IMG/VR virus record: IMGVR_UViG_3300025030_000038
Span: 310,001-374,000 of that record
Source of the DNA: a virus
Direction: 5' to 3' (one strand)
DNA length: 64,000 bases
Shown here: one piece after another, positions 50,627 to 58,593 of the stretch
Numbering within the stretch: position 1 is the stretch's first letter
Layout: each line of letters starts with the position of its first letter
Notes under the pieces: model-generated
What the model was told of the DNA's origin: nothing
The model's input: only the letters and a program-made list of their open reading frames with translations
Databases searched by the model: none
Translations under genes and position numbers: made by a program

Positions 50627-52060
50627 ATGAGTGATGTCCTCTGCCCTGCCTGTAAGAAGTCAATGTCCCACAAGGGACTCCCTAGCCATGCTTTAGCCTG
50701 CCTTTCCTGGAACACAGAGATCGGTATTCCTTACGCAGAGTTCAATTGGGAGGCCTACTTCAAGCGGGGCCCATACGCTGACGGGTTGGTGGAAGGAACA
50801 GATTGGGTTCGATGCCAGGAGTGTTTCCTTACGGGTAGGGATATGCGGTTCAAGCGGATGATGGACCACCTGAAGAAGGTCCATGGTATGACCGAAGAAA
50901 CCTACCGGGCCAAGTTCCCTGAAGCCTCTGTGAGAATTGGGGCGACACTTCAGCGGAGGGTGGCCACTGTTCAGGACAGGTATGGAGTGGACAATGTGTT
51001 CCAGGCGGGGGATGTGAAGGCTCAGTCCAAGGAGACAATGCTTATCAAATATGGTGGTTGGGGCCTTCAGTCTCCAGAGATCAAGGCCAGGGCATCTGCT
51101 ACCAATTTGGAGAGGTATGGGGCCGAGAACCCATTTGGGTCTGAGGAGATTCAGAGGCGGATCCGTGTCTCCAATCTCGAACGGTTTGGGGTTGAGAATC
51201 CCAATCAGGCCCCAGAGGTAATGGCGAAGAGGATACAGACCAATCAAGAGAAGTATGGGGTCGGTCACTATCTTCTAACGGACACCTTCAAGGTGCAGTT
51301 CAAGGATACCTCAATGAAGAACTGGGGTGTCCGGCACCCCATGATGTCTCCTGGAGGCAAATTGGTCTGGGAGACCAGCAATTTGAAGGTTTTTGGGGTC
51401 CGTACCCCATTGCTTTTGCCAGAAGTACAGAAGCGAGCCTACGAGACCAACCTAGCCAACCACAATGGCCAGCATTCCCAGAAGTGCCCTGATGTCTTGG
51501 CCAAAGCCCGAGAGACGTGGTTGGAGAAGTACGGGACTGATAACCCCTCGAAGGTAGAAGCTGTGTGGTTCAAGATCAAGGAGGTATGGAATGGCAAGTA
51601 TGGGGTGCCCTATCCCCCTCAGTTCCTGTGGCGCAATCAGAAGCATGAGTCTCCAAATGGGTTGGAACAACGGGTACAGGAGTTGTCTCCTCCTGGGGTT
51701 CTCTTCACAGGGGACCGATCACGTCCTAGCCGGGTGTATCCTGTTAGGCGTCCGGGGACTCCTAAGGACAGGTACCCGGACTTCATCGTCCTGACGGGGG
51801 GGCAGATGGAAGCTCATCGTAATGGGGCAGACATCAAGTTGTTTCGCATCCCAGCGGTCATTGAGGCGTTTGGTGACTGGTGGCACGGCCCTGAGAAGAC
51901 TGGGAAGTCCCGAGAGGCACACCATGATGATGTGGTCGCCTTCTACAAGGATTGTGGAATGCGGTGCTTGATCCTTTGGGAGCGAGATGTGAATAAGCGC
52001 CCCCAAGAGGTAGCCGAGAGGATTCGACGGTTTCTGATAGACGTGATGCAGTCAGTATAG
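50627..52060 (+). CDS. EDxHD-type homing endonuclease with zinc fingers and KYG repeats
   Basis: Protein of 477 aa. N-terminal zinc motif C6-x2-C9...H21-x3-C25, then a C2H2-like finger (CQEC...HLKKVH, about res 65-85). Residues 110-340 hold about eight repeats built on ERYGxxNP/KYGVxxP with a following K/R-rich helix, a DNA-binding array. The C-terminal domain has RYPDFIVL, IEAFGDWWHG, HHDDVVAFYKDCGMRCLILW and ERDV, the Vsr-like fold of the I-Bth0305I/EDxHD homing family. It follows the fractured intein gene by 128 bases and has its own promoter. Appears intact. Confidence 0.8.
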   Translation: MSDVLCPACKKSMSHKGLPSHALACLSWNTEIGIPYAEFNWEAYFKRGPYADGLVEGTDWVRCQECFLTGRDMRFKRMMDHLKKVHGMTEETYRAKFPEASVRIGATLQRRVATVQDRYGVDNVFQAGDVKAQSKETMLIKYGGWGLQSPEIKARASATNLERYGAENPFGSEEIQRRIRVSNLERFGVENPNQAPEVMAKRIQTNQEKYGVGHYLLTDTFKVQFKDTSMKNWGVRHPMMSPGGKLVWETSNLKVFGVRTPLLLPEVQKRAYETNLANHNGQHSQKCPDVLAKARETWLEKYGTDNPSKVEAVWFKIKEVWNGKYGVPYPPQFLWRNQKHESPNGLEQRVQELSPPGVLFTGDRSRPSRVYPVRRPGTPKDRYPDFIVLTGGQMEAHRNGADIKLFRIPAVIEAFGDWWHGPEKTGKSREAHHDDVVAFYKDCGMRCLILWERDVNKRPQEVAERIRRFLIDVMQSV

Positions 52061-52072
52061 AAGGAGGACTCA

Positions 52073-52669
52073 ATGGGTGGTTTTGTCAATATGGATGGTC
52101 CGGGGCCCAAGTTGGTCACAGTCAAGTTCCCTAGGCTGGGGGCGTTTTGCGAGGTTCAGATGGACCTTGGGGAGGGAGGGATTACCTTCACGTTTACGGG
52201 TAAGGTGCCGGGGCAGTTGAAGGAGGGGGAGTCGTTTGTCTTCGACCCGGATGAGGATCAGACGTGGTGGATGCAGGTTACGAGTCCCCTGTCCAACCTC
52301 AGGACAACCAAGAAGTTCTCTGCCAGGGTCACAATCTCCCGTATCCATGGGGAGGTTGAACACCTCACAGGGGATGTTCACAAGGCTATGGAAAAGCTTG
52401 GATCCGACCTGTTCCCAAGTAGCTCTCCTTTGGTTGTAACGGATAGGCTGTCCCCAACTCGTGGTCAAGTCACCTTAACGGTGACCGCCAACAGTATCCC
52501 AAAGGCATTTAGAGCACAGCGGGTAGGAAAGCAGATTCGGGAGGTAATCCTGACCGGATTGCCACAAGAGCGGGAGTGGAAGCATCCCGGTGTGTCCCTA
52601 TCTCAGACATGCACCCCCGTAGATGCCAATGGGCAGGCCACCTTGAAGTTGGTGGCCTCGATCTGCTAG
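52073..52669 (+). CDS. Unknown globular protein
   Basis: Protein of 198 aa, beta-rich in the N-terminal half (ITFTFTGKVPGQLKEGESFV, FSARVTISRIHGEVEHLTGD) and C-terminal third. AGAAGGAGG lies 7-10 bases before the ATG. Its stop overlaps by 4 bases the stop of the leftward tagged gene, marking the end of the rightward unit. No family recognised. Confidence 0.66.
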   Translation: MGGFVNMDGPGPKLVTVKFPRLGAFCEVQMDLGEGGITFTFTGKVPGQLKEGESFVFDPDEDQTWWMQVTSPLSNLRTTKKFSARVTISRIHGEVEHLTGDVHKAMEKLGSDLFPSSSPLVVTDRLSPTRGQVTLTVTANSIPKAFRAQRVGKQIREVILTGLPQEREWKHPGVSLSQTCTPVDANGQATLKLVASIC

Positions 52670-53364
52670 CCCATCTTCCCTGAGGATTTAGCTTCCGAAA
52701 CCACTTCCTCGGGAACATCACTCACTGGGATTTCCTTGTAGACTCTGTTATCACCCTCAAAGAGCTGACCTGTGCTGTAGCTTTTGGCCCGGGGCTGTGG
52801 GCGTTTTCCTCGGCTGCCTAGACGCCATTCGACCATGACCCCTTTGGCACCACCATTCTTCTGGATCTCAGTGGCGTAGAAGTAAAAGTCACTCCCATCC
52901 CTGTCGGGGAGCTGGTACCAAACCTTCGCCTTGGGGGTCCAACGGGCGGCGGCGCTCTTGATGAGGGAGGGTTTCTTGCCCGACTTGAGGAACTCGTCGA
53001 TTTGCTTAAGGGTGGCCTTCACGGGTGGGAAGGTCGCCTCAAAGCGGCGATCCAAGGACTTCTTGAGCACCTCCAGGGCCTCTGGGGTGTCCTGGTCCAT
53101 GACACTATGTACGTCGCCATCTACCTTGTGGGCCGCTTCCAGGAGCAACCCAAGGCGGTAGATATTCGACCGGCCCTTCTTGGCTTCCGCCTCGCTCACC
53201 CGCTTGTCATGCTGGGTCAGTTTCGATTTCAGGACCTCCAGGAACATCTGGACGGTGCCAGAGGGGAGGGCTGCTGTGCGGTCTGCCAACAGGGGAAGGA
53301 GATGGGGCCGGAGAGCCGGGTCCGAATGGGCGAGACGGATGAGTTTGGATCGAAGGGTGGTCAT
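52666..53364 (-). CDS. Protein with LRSKLIRLAH N-terminal tag
   Basis: Protein of 232 aa. The first 27 residues (TLRSKLIRLAHSDPALRP, then HLLPLL) are the common N-terminal module. Residues 50-135 are helical and charged. Residues 140-205 look like a compact beta domain with W/Y residues (KVWYQLPDRDGSDFYFYATE, VMVEWRLGSRGKR), reminiscent of a WGR-like fold; this is a weak impression. AGGAA precedes the ATG. Last gene of the leftward unit. Confidence 0.72.
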   Translation of the reverse strand: MTTLRSKLIRLAHSDPALRPHLLPLLADRTAALPSGTVQMFLEVLKSKLTQHDKRVSEAEAKKGRSNIYRLGLLLEAAHKVDGDVHSVMDQDTPEALEVLKKSLDRRFEATFPPVKATLKQIDEFLKSGKKPSLIKSAAARWTPKAKVWYQLPDRDGSDFYFYATEIQKNGGAKGVMVEWRLGSRGKRPQPRAKSYSTGQLFEGDNRVYKEIPVSDVPEEVVSEAKSSGKMG

Positions 53365-53377
53365 TGGTGGGTTCCTG

Positions 53378-53659
53378 TTAGGCGTGGTCTTTGGACCAAC
53401 TCATGGCGTCCTGGGCAAGGTCCCAGATCCAGTGGGTGTCATCGTCCAGGGGGCCTCCCTTGTCTTTGGCTCCGAACTCATCGGCAGCGTCTTCGGCCAG
53501 TTCGGTGGCGGTATCAAATTCGCTGGCATGATTCCTCATCCACTTGGTGACATTGGGCTTGTTGAAGGCTTGGGCAGCCTCCTTCAAGAGTGGGAGCAGC
53601 TGGGGCCTAAGCTCGGGATTGTCATGGGCGAGACGGATGAGTTTGGAACGCAGGGTCAT
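53378..53659 (-). CDS. Small protein with LRSKLIRLAH N-terminal tag
   Basis: Protein of 93 aa. The start is set at ATG 53659, where the product begins MTLRSKLIRLAHDNPELRP; an upstream in-frame ATG would bury this module. The remaining 60 residues are acidic and helical (TKWMRNHASEFDTATELAED). It lies directly before the other tagged leftward gene, so the two are probably co-expressed. Confidence 0.72.
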   Translation of the reverse strand: MTLRSKLIRLAHDNPELRPQLLPLLKEAAQAFNKPNVTKWMRNHASEFDTATELAEDAADEFGAKDKGGPLDDDTHWIWDLAQDAMSWSKDHA

Positions 53660-53706
53660 GTTTGGGGGTCCTGATAGGGGGACTATCAGGGCAGGGGCAT
53701 GGGACT

Positions 53707-53958
53707 CTACGGGGCTTCCCGGTAGAGCTTCACGCATTCCGCGCAGTAATTGGAGCCATTGCCGGTCACCATGGCCTCGCTGTAGCGGTGGGTGAGGACC
53801 ACCTCGGGCTTGTCCCAGCCTTCTTTGAAGGTGTAGCCACAGAGGGCTTGGATGTCTTTGAGTCCCCCTCCTGGCTTGAGTTTGGTGGCCTTGGTGACGG
53901 GGCGGATGTGGTTGACGTAGGCTGGGTAGGTTTCGCAGATGACATGGGTGGGGAGCAT
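53707..53958 (-). CDS. Small Cys-containing protein
   Basis: Protein of 83 aa (ICETYPAYVNHIRPVTKA, SNYCAECVKLYREA). CAEC near the C-terminus together with Cys9 and Cys40 might bind zinc, but the spacing is not a classic ribbon. Part of the leftward unit. No family recognised. Confidence 0.6.
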   Translation of the reverse strand: MLPTHVICETYPAYVNHIRPVTKATKLKPGGGLKDIQALCGYTFKEGWDKPEVVLTHRYSEAMVTGNGSNYCAECVKLYREAP

Positions 53959-53987
53959 GGTTGTTACCTCTTCTCGGGGGTCAGGAT

Positions 53988-54251
53988 TTAGAACTTCAGG
54001 ATTCCCAAAAGGGACCAGTCACTGGAATCCCATGGGGCCATGGGGGCCGGGAGGGGTGGAAGCTTCCCTGATGCCCGGTCTCGGGCAATCCCTCGGTCCA
54101 TGGCTTCCGATTCTTCTCGACAGGCACGGCAGTGGTTGGCAAGAAGGTTGAATCGGTGGCAACATTTGGAGCACACGGGTTTGGCCACGGAGGGGTCATC
54201 GGTGGGAGTGCCACAGATTCGGCAAGTTCCTGGGGGTGATTTTCGGCTCAC
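53988..54251 (-). CDS. Small zinc-finger protein
   Basis: Protein of 87 aa. The GTG start overlaps the upstream TGA (GTGA), so translation is coupled. The Cys pairs CRIC, CSKC and CRAC within the first 50 residues suggest one or two zinc fingers; the C-terminus is Pro-rich. Unknown role within the HD-hydrolase operon. Confidence 0.66.
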   Translation of the reverse strand: MSRKSPPGTCRICGTPTDDPSVAKPVCSKCCHRFNLLANHCRACREESEAMDRGIARDRASGKLPPLPAPMAPWDSSDWSLLGILKF

Positions 54252-54871
54252 GTTGCTACCTCGAAAGACTCGACAGTTTGGTAGATTTTGTCCTGGAGGG
54301 CAGTGGCAGCGGACTCATACTTGGAGCCACGTGCCTGCAAGACCATTTTGAGGGTCATGGGGTAGATGACCTTCCGGGTTTCGGCCAGTTGCTTGGCTTG
54401 GAAGGCAGGGGTGGTGTCCTTCAGGTGGCGGAGGTTCTGTAGCCGGTCGCAGCCCTTGACCAGCCAGACCTTCTCGGTGCCCCAATGGAGGAGTCGCTCG
54501 TAGTAGCCCTCCTTGGGGTCCTTGGTGAGGAGCAGCACGATCTTAGCGACTTCGGCCCCAAACAGGTGCTCAAGCATGGGGGCCGAGATGTCTCGGGTAT
54601 CCTCCAGCGCATCGTGCATCAGGGCGGAGATGATGATCTCTGGCTCCACAAGGTCCAGCTCCTCGATGGCAATCAGGGCTGTTCCACGCAGGTGCTCGAA
54701 GTAGCGGAGGGGGCGGCCCTCATCGTCGAGTTCCTTCCGGGTTTGTGCCCGGTGTGCATGTTTGGCGAGCGCGTAGGCGACTTCGACGTTGAGCAACTCC
54801 GAGGGGGCCAGGATGGGGCGAAGGCGGGCGAAGAAGGTTTCCCGGTTTTCGATGTGTGGGGTGGGGTTCAT
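54248..54871 (-). CDS. (p)ppGpp hydrolase-like HD domain protein
   Basis: Protein of 207 aa resembling the hydrolase domain of Rel/SpoT and MESH1. Motifs: HAHRAQTRKELDDEGRPLRY with FEHL (His40, His60), ALMHDALEDT (His86-Asp87, Glu90-Asp91) and KGCDRLQNLRH (Asp142, Asn146), the HD-family metal and substrate residues. No synthetase or TGS domain is present. It may cleave (p)ppGpp, or another nucleotide, in the host cytoplasm. ATG 54871 overlaps the upstream TGA. The C-terminal 50 residues are helical. Confidence 0.8.
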   Translation of the reverse strand: MNPTPHIENRETFFARLRPILAPSELLNVEVAYALAKHAHRAQTRKELDDEGRPLRYFEHLRGTALIAIEELDLVEPEIIISALMHDALEDTRDISAPMLEHLFGAEVAKIVLLLTKDPKEGYYERLLHWGTEKVWLVKGCDRLQNLRHLKDTTPAFQAKQLAETRKVIYPMTLKMVLQARGSKYESAATALQDKIYQTVESFEVAT

Positions 54872-55131
54872 GGTTTTTCTGTTTTTGACGGGGCGGATCT
54901 TGGTTTTCTTACACGGCGGGTCTTGGGCCCAGTGGTCGGGAGCCATTGACTGGCTGCCCCGGCTTCGTAGGCACGCTTCAAGGCTCGCTTGAGCCCCCAC
55001 ACGCCCACCTCATGGAAGTCCAGGCCGTCCATGTGGCGGGGTTCCAAGGTTTCGATATACAGCTCTTCCTTGGCGATCTTGGCAAAGAGGGTGTCCAGGT
55101 TGTTTGGGGTGGGCTTGGTGCACATGTTCAT
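54868..55131 (-). CDS. DUF6900-like small protein
   Basis: Protein of 87 aa. Residues 10-62 (LDTLFAKIAKEELYIETLEP, DGLDFHEVGVWGLKRALKRA) fit a small conserved domain common in phages and plasmids that I recall as DUF6900; the name is from memory. The C-terminal 25 residues are basic. ATGA overlap with the HD-hydrolase gene suggests the two act or are made together. Function unknown. Confidence 0.7.
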   Translation of the reverse strand: MNMCTKPTPNNLDTLFAKIAKEELYIETLEPRHMDGLDFHEVGVWGLKRALKRAYEAGAASQWLPTTGPKTRRVRKPRSAPSKTEKP

Positions 55132-55136
55132 CTTCC

Positions 55137-55424
55137 TTACTCGTCATCTTCGTCTTTTTCCTCGTCATCCTCGTCATCCTCGTCTTCTCCATCTTCCTCC
55201 TCGTCTTCGGGGTGGGTTTCCTCGATGGTATCCTGCATGGAAACTCCAGCACTTCCGAGGTAGCTGTGGTCGTTGGTGAGTCCCATTTCCACTGCTCCGA
55301 TCCAGTAGGCCTTGGCCCGGTCGTAGGCTAGCCCCTCGTGCTTGATGAGGCTCTTCGCTTCGTTCAGGAGGTCTAGCATCTCTTCCTGGATGGCGATCAG
55401 GCGGTTGTGGTCACGGTAGTTCAT
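55137..55424 (-). CDS. Small helical protein with poly-acidic tail
   Basis: Protein of 95 aa. ATG 55424 was chosen because GTGAGGAAACCG precedes it. The N-terminal 60 residues are helical (IAIQEEMLDLLNEAKSLIKH), and the last 30 are almost only Glu, Asp and Lys. First gene of the leftward unit; the 106-base gap to the divergent gene at 55531 must contain its promoter, but no clear consensus was found. Confidence 0.66.
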   Translation of the reverse strand: MNYRDHNRLIAIQEEMLDLLNEAKSLIKHEGLAYDRAKAYWIGAVEMGLTNDHSYLGSAGVSMQDTIEETHPEDEEEDGEDEDDEDDEEKDEDDE

Positions 55425-55530
55425 CGGTTTCCTCACTACCCTATCGGCACGAGAAGGCAACTTTTTAGGACTAAATGATGCTCCTATGAGTGTAAGGTAG
55501 AGGGATAGCGGAAAGGTTGAGGTTTTTCGG

Positions 55531-55821
55531 ATGGCTGTGTGGTGTTATTCGGAGGTGGATTATGTTGTGGCTGGATCCGCGGAGGAGGCTGAGGCTCTCC
55601 TTCAGGTTGCCACCGGGTATGAGGCGGAGGACATGGCGGGTTGGGCCGAGTGTCCCTCCTGGAAGCCCTTTGGGATTGCCTTCAAGAATGGTGTGGTCAC
55701 ACATGGTACAATGTGTGACCCCAAGGAGCCGGGGGCCGTTGAGGTGACCAAGACCATGGATGAGTGGGCCCGTGCAATGGGTCCTGGGTACCTGTGTACT
55801 ACGGAATTCCAGGAGGATTGA
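55531..55821 (+). CDS. Small protein, unknown
   Basis: Protein of 96 aa (VVAGSAEEAEALLQVATGYE, CPSWKPFGIAFKNGVVTHGT). TTGAGG lies 9-10 bases before the ATG. First gene of the rightward accessory block; ends two bases before the next ATG. No family recognised. Confidence 0.65.
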   Translation: MAVWCYSEVDYVVAGSAEEAEALLQVATGYEAEDMAGWAECPSWKPFGIAFKNGVVTHGTMCDPKEPGAVEVTKTMDEWARAMGPGYLCTTEFQED

Positions 55822-55823
55822 CG

Positions 55824-56075
55824 ATGGACGCAGTAGTCCCCGAAACCATTCCAGCACCTTCGGCGGACAACCCAGGAGTCGGGGCCCTCAAGTTGTCAAT
55901 GGACAGCACCGAGGACAGCTGCATCTATTTCGATCCCAAGACGGGAGACCGATACGTCATCCCCAGGGCGCAGGCACTAACAGTGGTGCTGACGGAAGAG
56001 GGGATCCGGAAGTTTGGCCGGTTGTTTTCTTACACGGGGCAACGGCAGGTCTCGTTAGGCCCCTTATGGGACTGA
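55824..56075 (+). CDS. Small protein, unknown
   Basis: Protein of 83 aa. The start at 55824 is set by the GGAGG just upstream, although the frame is open further back. Contents include SCIYFDPKTGDRYVIPRAQA and a helix (LTVVLTEEGIRKFGRLF). No family recognised. Confidence 0.62.
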   Translation: MDAVVPETIPAPSADNPGVGALKLSMDSTEDSCIYFDPKTGDRYVIPRAQALTVVLTEEGIRKFGRLFSYTGQRQVSLGPLWD

Positions 56076-56081
56076 CCTGCT

Positions 56082-56495
56082 ATGGGCTTGGTAGAACGGG
56101 TGGCAGCAAGGGCGATTTTGAAGCCTCTATCCCAAGAAACTATGGGCTGGCTTCAGGAGTGGATGCTACATGCACCCCGGGGGCTTCCTCCACAGAGGGT
56201 TATTGAGGAGTTGTCCCCTTTCCGACCCACATCCCCAATCCAGCTTTGGCGATACGTTGAAAACCCTGGCCCTGAGAAATCCAAGCTCCTGCTCTCTTGG
56301 GTGGACAATATTGGGGACGTGCTAAACGCCTCCTTCAATGACAGTGATGACATCCTCATTCGAACAGCGATTGTTGCCCCTAAGGACATTCTAGTACACA
56401 ACAGGATCTTGGTGGCTAAGATGCGGCATCTACACCCAAATTTGAGGGACCTCATTATTGAGCAGGAGATCACCACGTTCCAGCCGGGCGGTTAA
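56082..56495 (+). CDS. Helical protein with RVAARA N-terminal motif
   Basis: Protein of 137 aa. The N-terminus LVERVAARAILKPL resembles the RVAAR-type motif in several other proteins here. The rest is helical with W/P-containing segments (TMGWLQEWMLHAPRG, NIGDVLNASFNDSDDILIRT). Function unknown; 5 bases after the previous gene, so the same transcript. Confidence 0.62.
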   Translation: MGLVERVAARAILKPLSQETMGWLQEWMLHAPRGLPPQRVIEELSPFRPTSPIQLWRYVENPGPEKSKLLLSWVDNIGDVLNASFNDSDDILIRTAIVAPKDILVHNRILVAKMRHLHPNLRDLIIEQEITTFQPGG

Positions 56496-56522
56496 CTGGC
56501 CTATCCCGACCCATTGAGAGAG

Positions 56523-58007
56523 ATGCCCGTGTGGGACCCCATAATGCACACCCTGTTGGTGCACAAAGTAGCTCGTAGGGCTCTTGAGGCAGCCCATACT
56601 GGATCGATGATCTGTCTGCCCATTCCCGTTGAGGTAGCCAATCAGGTTGTCTTGGAGGGGGAGGGTGCAGAGCCCGTGGAAAACCTGCACATTACCCTGT
56701 TCGCCCTTGGTAAGGCAGCTGACCTTGCGGTATCACCCGACGCTATTTTGGGTGTCCTCCGAGAGGTAGCAGCCTCCAGTCAGCCTTTAGTGGGGGTCCT
56801 GGGAGGTATTGGGCGGTTTGCTGGGCAGGCTGAGGATGGGGGAGACCCGGTCTTCCTCAGTGTGGATGTGCCAGGGCTCAATGAGTTCCGGGACCGGGTG
56901 GGCCAAGCTCTCAAGATCCTTGGGGTGACCTGGAAAGATAACCATGGGTATACTCCTCACATGACCCTGTCTTACACGCCCAAGGATGCTGATATGCCCC
57001 TACAGAGGGTGGACGCGGTTCCGGTGGCCTTCAATGAGGTGGGGTTCTGGGTCGGAGATGATAGAAAGAATGTGTCAATGGGTTCTCAAGCAGCCAGGGT
57101 AGCCGCGAGGCATCAAGCTGCATTGACGGGGACGGTCCAGAATTGGCTGGTCAAGTACTTCTCTCGGCCCGAGAACAAGAAGTGGTTGTCAGAGGGGGTT
57201 GGGGCCGGAATCTGGGCTGTCCTAAAGAAACTGAAGGCACCAACGCCGGAGTTGGTTTTGGGCGCACTTGTGACTCGAATGCCTAAGGAATTCTTCCTGG
57301 ATGATAGGGCACTGTACAGTCCATTCAGCGAGGAGCTGGAGGACATAATTCAGGTTTACCTCAATAGGAATGCACCAAGTGTGGGGCTCCTTGAAATCTT
57401 CCCCGAGTTCATCGCTAAGGGTGCCGTTTTTTCAAGTGCCCTAACCTTCTATGGGGAGTTGTTGGACCGTAGTGCTTTGGCTCGTGGGGAGGAGCCGGAG
57501 GATATTCGCCCAGCCATTGGGTCTGTGGTTTCGAGGCTGGGTGGGAAGTTGAAACATTTGGACAATTGGCGACAGCAACCCTCCATGCTGGGACCTGTTG
57601 CGGGCTATGATGCCCGGGTCGAATGGGCCAAGGCATCGGACATTGTTCAAGCGGTGTTCACCCCAGCGGAATTGACCACGATGGCTTCGAGAGAGTCAGG
57701 AGGAGTAGTCATGTCCCAATCTGCTGCCAGAATAGCCTCCAAGTATTTGCAGTCATCCAAGTTGTTCAAGGGCAAATCAGCTCTCCAGTGGGCCAACTTG
57801 GCCAACGAACTCTCCATGGCCTCTGATGAGGAGGATTTTGACAAGGAGCAGCATTTCGATGCTGCCCATGCCCATCACATGGCCCAACAGGCATATGAGG
57901 CTGTGGGGGAGACCGATGACGCCAAGCACCACGCGGAGATGCGGGCAAGCCACCGCAAACAGGCTCTCCGGGCCAAGCCAGCCCCCTACAGCATTTCAGA
58001 TAGCTAG
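56523..58007 (+). CDS. 2H phosphoesterase domain fused to a large C-terminal region
   Basis: Protein of 494 aa (ATG 56523; an in-frame TTG at 56514 is possible). Residues 25-185 are a 2H phosphoesterase with the paired motifs ENLHITLFALG (His56-x-Thr58) and YTPHMTLSYTP (His146-x-Thr148). This fold includes RNA 2',3'-cyclic phosphodiesterases and phage enzymes that cut cyclic oligonucleotides. Residues 190-400 are helical, preceded by SQAARVAARHQ. Residues 400-494 start SQSAARIASKYLQ and end in a His-rich helix (FDAAHAHHMAQQAYEA). The tandem RxA-type motifs suggest domain borders or packaging or cleavage signals. Substrate unknown. Confidence 0.76.
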   Translation: MPVWDPIMHTLLVHKVARRALEAAHTGSMICLPIPVEVANQVVLEGEGAEPVENLHITLFALGKAADLAVSPDAILGVLREVAASSQPLVGVLGGIGRFAGQAEDGGDPVFLSVDVPGLNEFRDRVGQALKILGVTWKDNHGYTPHMTLSYTPKDADMPLQRVDAVPVAFNEVGFWVGDDRKNVSMGSQAARVAARHQAALTGTVQNWLVKYFSRPENKKWLSEGVGAGIWAVLKKLKAPTPELVLGALVTRMPKEFFLDDRALYSPFSEELEDIIQVYLNRNAPSVGLLEIFPEFIAKGAVFSSALTFYGELLDRSALARGEEPEDIRPAIGSVVSRLGGKLKHLDNWRQQPSMLGPVAGYDARVEWAKASDIVQAVFTPAELTTMASRESGGVVMSQSAARIASKYLQSSKLFKGKSALQWANLANELSMASDEEDFDKEQHFDAAHAHHMAQQAYEAVGETDDAKHHAEMRASHRKQALRAKPAPYSISDS

Positions 58008-58036
58008 GGCTCCTGGGATGGTGGGTATGGTCCATC

Positions 58037-58570
58037 ATGCGATGGCCAGACCGACATACTTGTCACGAGGGAACTCCCAGTCCATTCATTCATCTAGCCA
58101 AGGGGCTATGGCGGGCACCTGAGGTGTCGGCGAAGGGCTGTGTTGCCCGTCCCGATGACTATGGGCCTTACATCTACCCCTTCAGGACCTGCGATTATTG
58201 TGGATCTTTGAACCCCGAGGACCTGTTCAACCTCACACAGGCACATCCCGACCTGATCACCATGGAAGTGGCAGACTGGAAGTATGGCTGGCCCCACAAG
58301 CTGTATGTGTCTGGCATTCCCAACCCATTAGCTGGTGTGCCTACAGTCCGCAGTGCCCACTACGTGAACGGGATCTGCACTCCTGGGGAGCCACGTCCTG
58401 AGGGGCCCTCCCTGACCCACAAGTTCTATACCGAGCATATCCTCGATGACATGGATGAGGAGGCCCGTCTGGCCCTCACAACCGAGATCTGGAAGCGGAC
58501 TGGGGTTTCCTTTTTGGTGGGTGCCGGGCGCCGACTCAGTTACAGGTGTATCCCGTTCGTTTCTCATTAG
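58037..58570 (+). CDS. CxxC-motif protein, unknown
   Basis: Protein of 177 aa. FRTCDYCGSLNPEDLFNL (about res 50-67) is a phage-typical single CxxC motif, with later His/Cys residues (SAHYVNGICTP) that could complete a metal site. YGWPHKLYVSGIPNP follows. No further match recognised. Lies just before the caspase-like gene. Confidence 0.66.
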   Translation: MRWPDRHTCHEGTPSPFIHLAKGLWRAPEVSAKGCVARPDDYGPYIYPFRTCDYCGSLNPEDLFNLTQAHPDLITMEVADWKYGWPHKLYVSGIPNPLAGVPTVRSAHYVNGICTPGEPRPEGPSLTHKFYTEHILDDMDEEARLALTTEIWKRTGVSFLVGAGRRLSYRCIPFVSH

Positions 58571-58593
58571 GCCGTCTATCATCGGGCTCTAGC

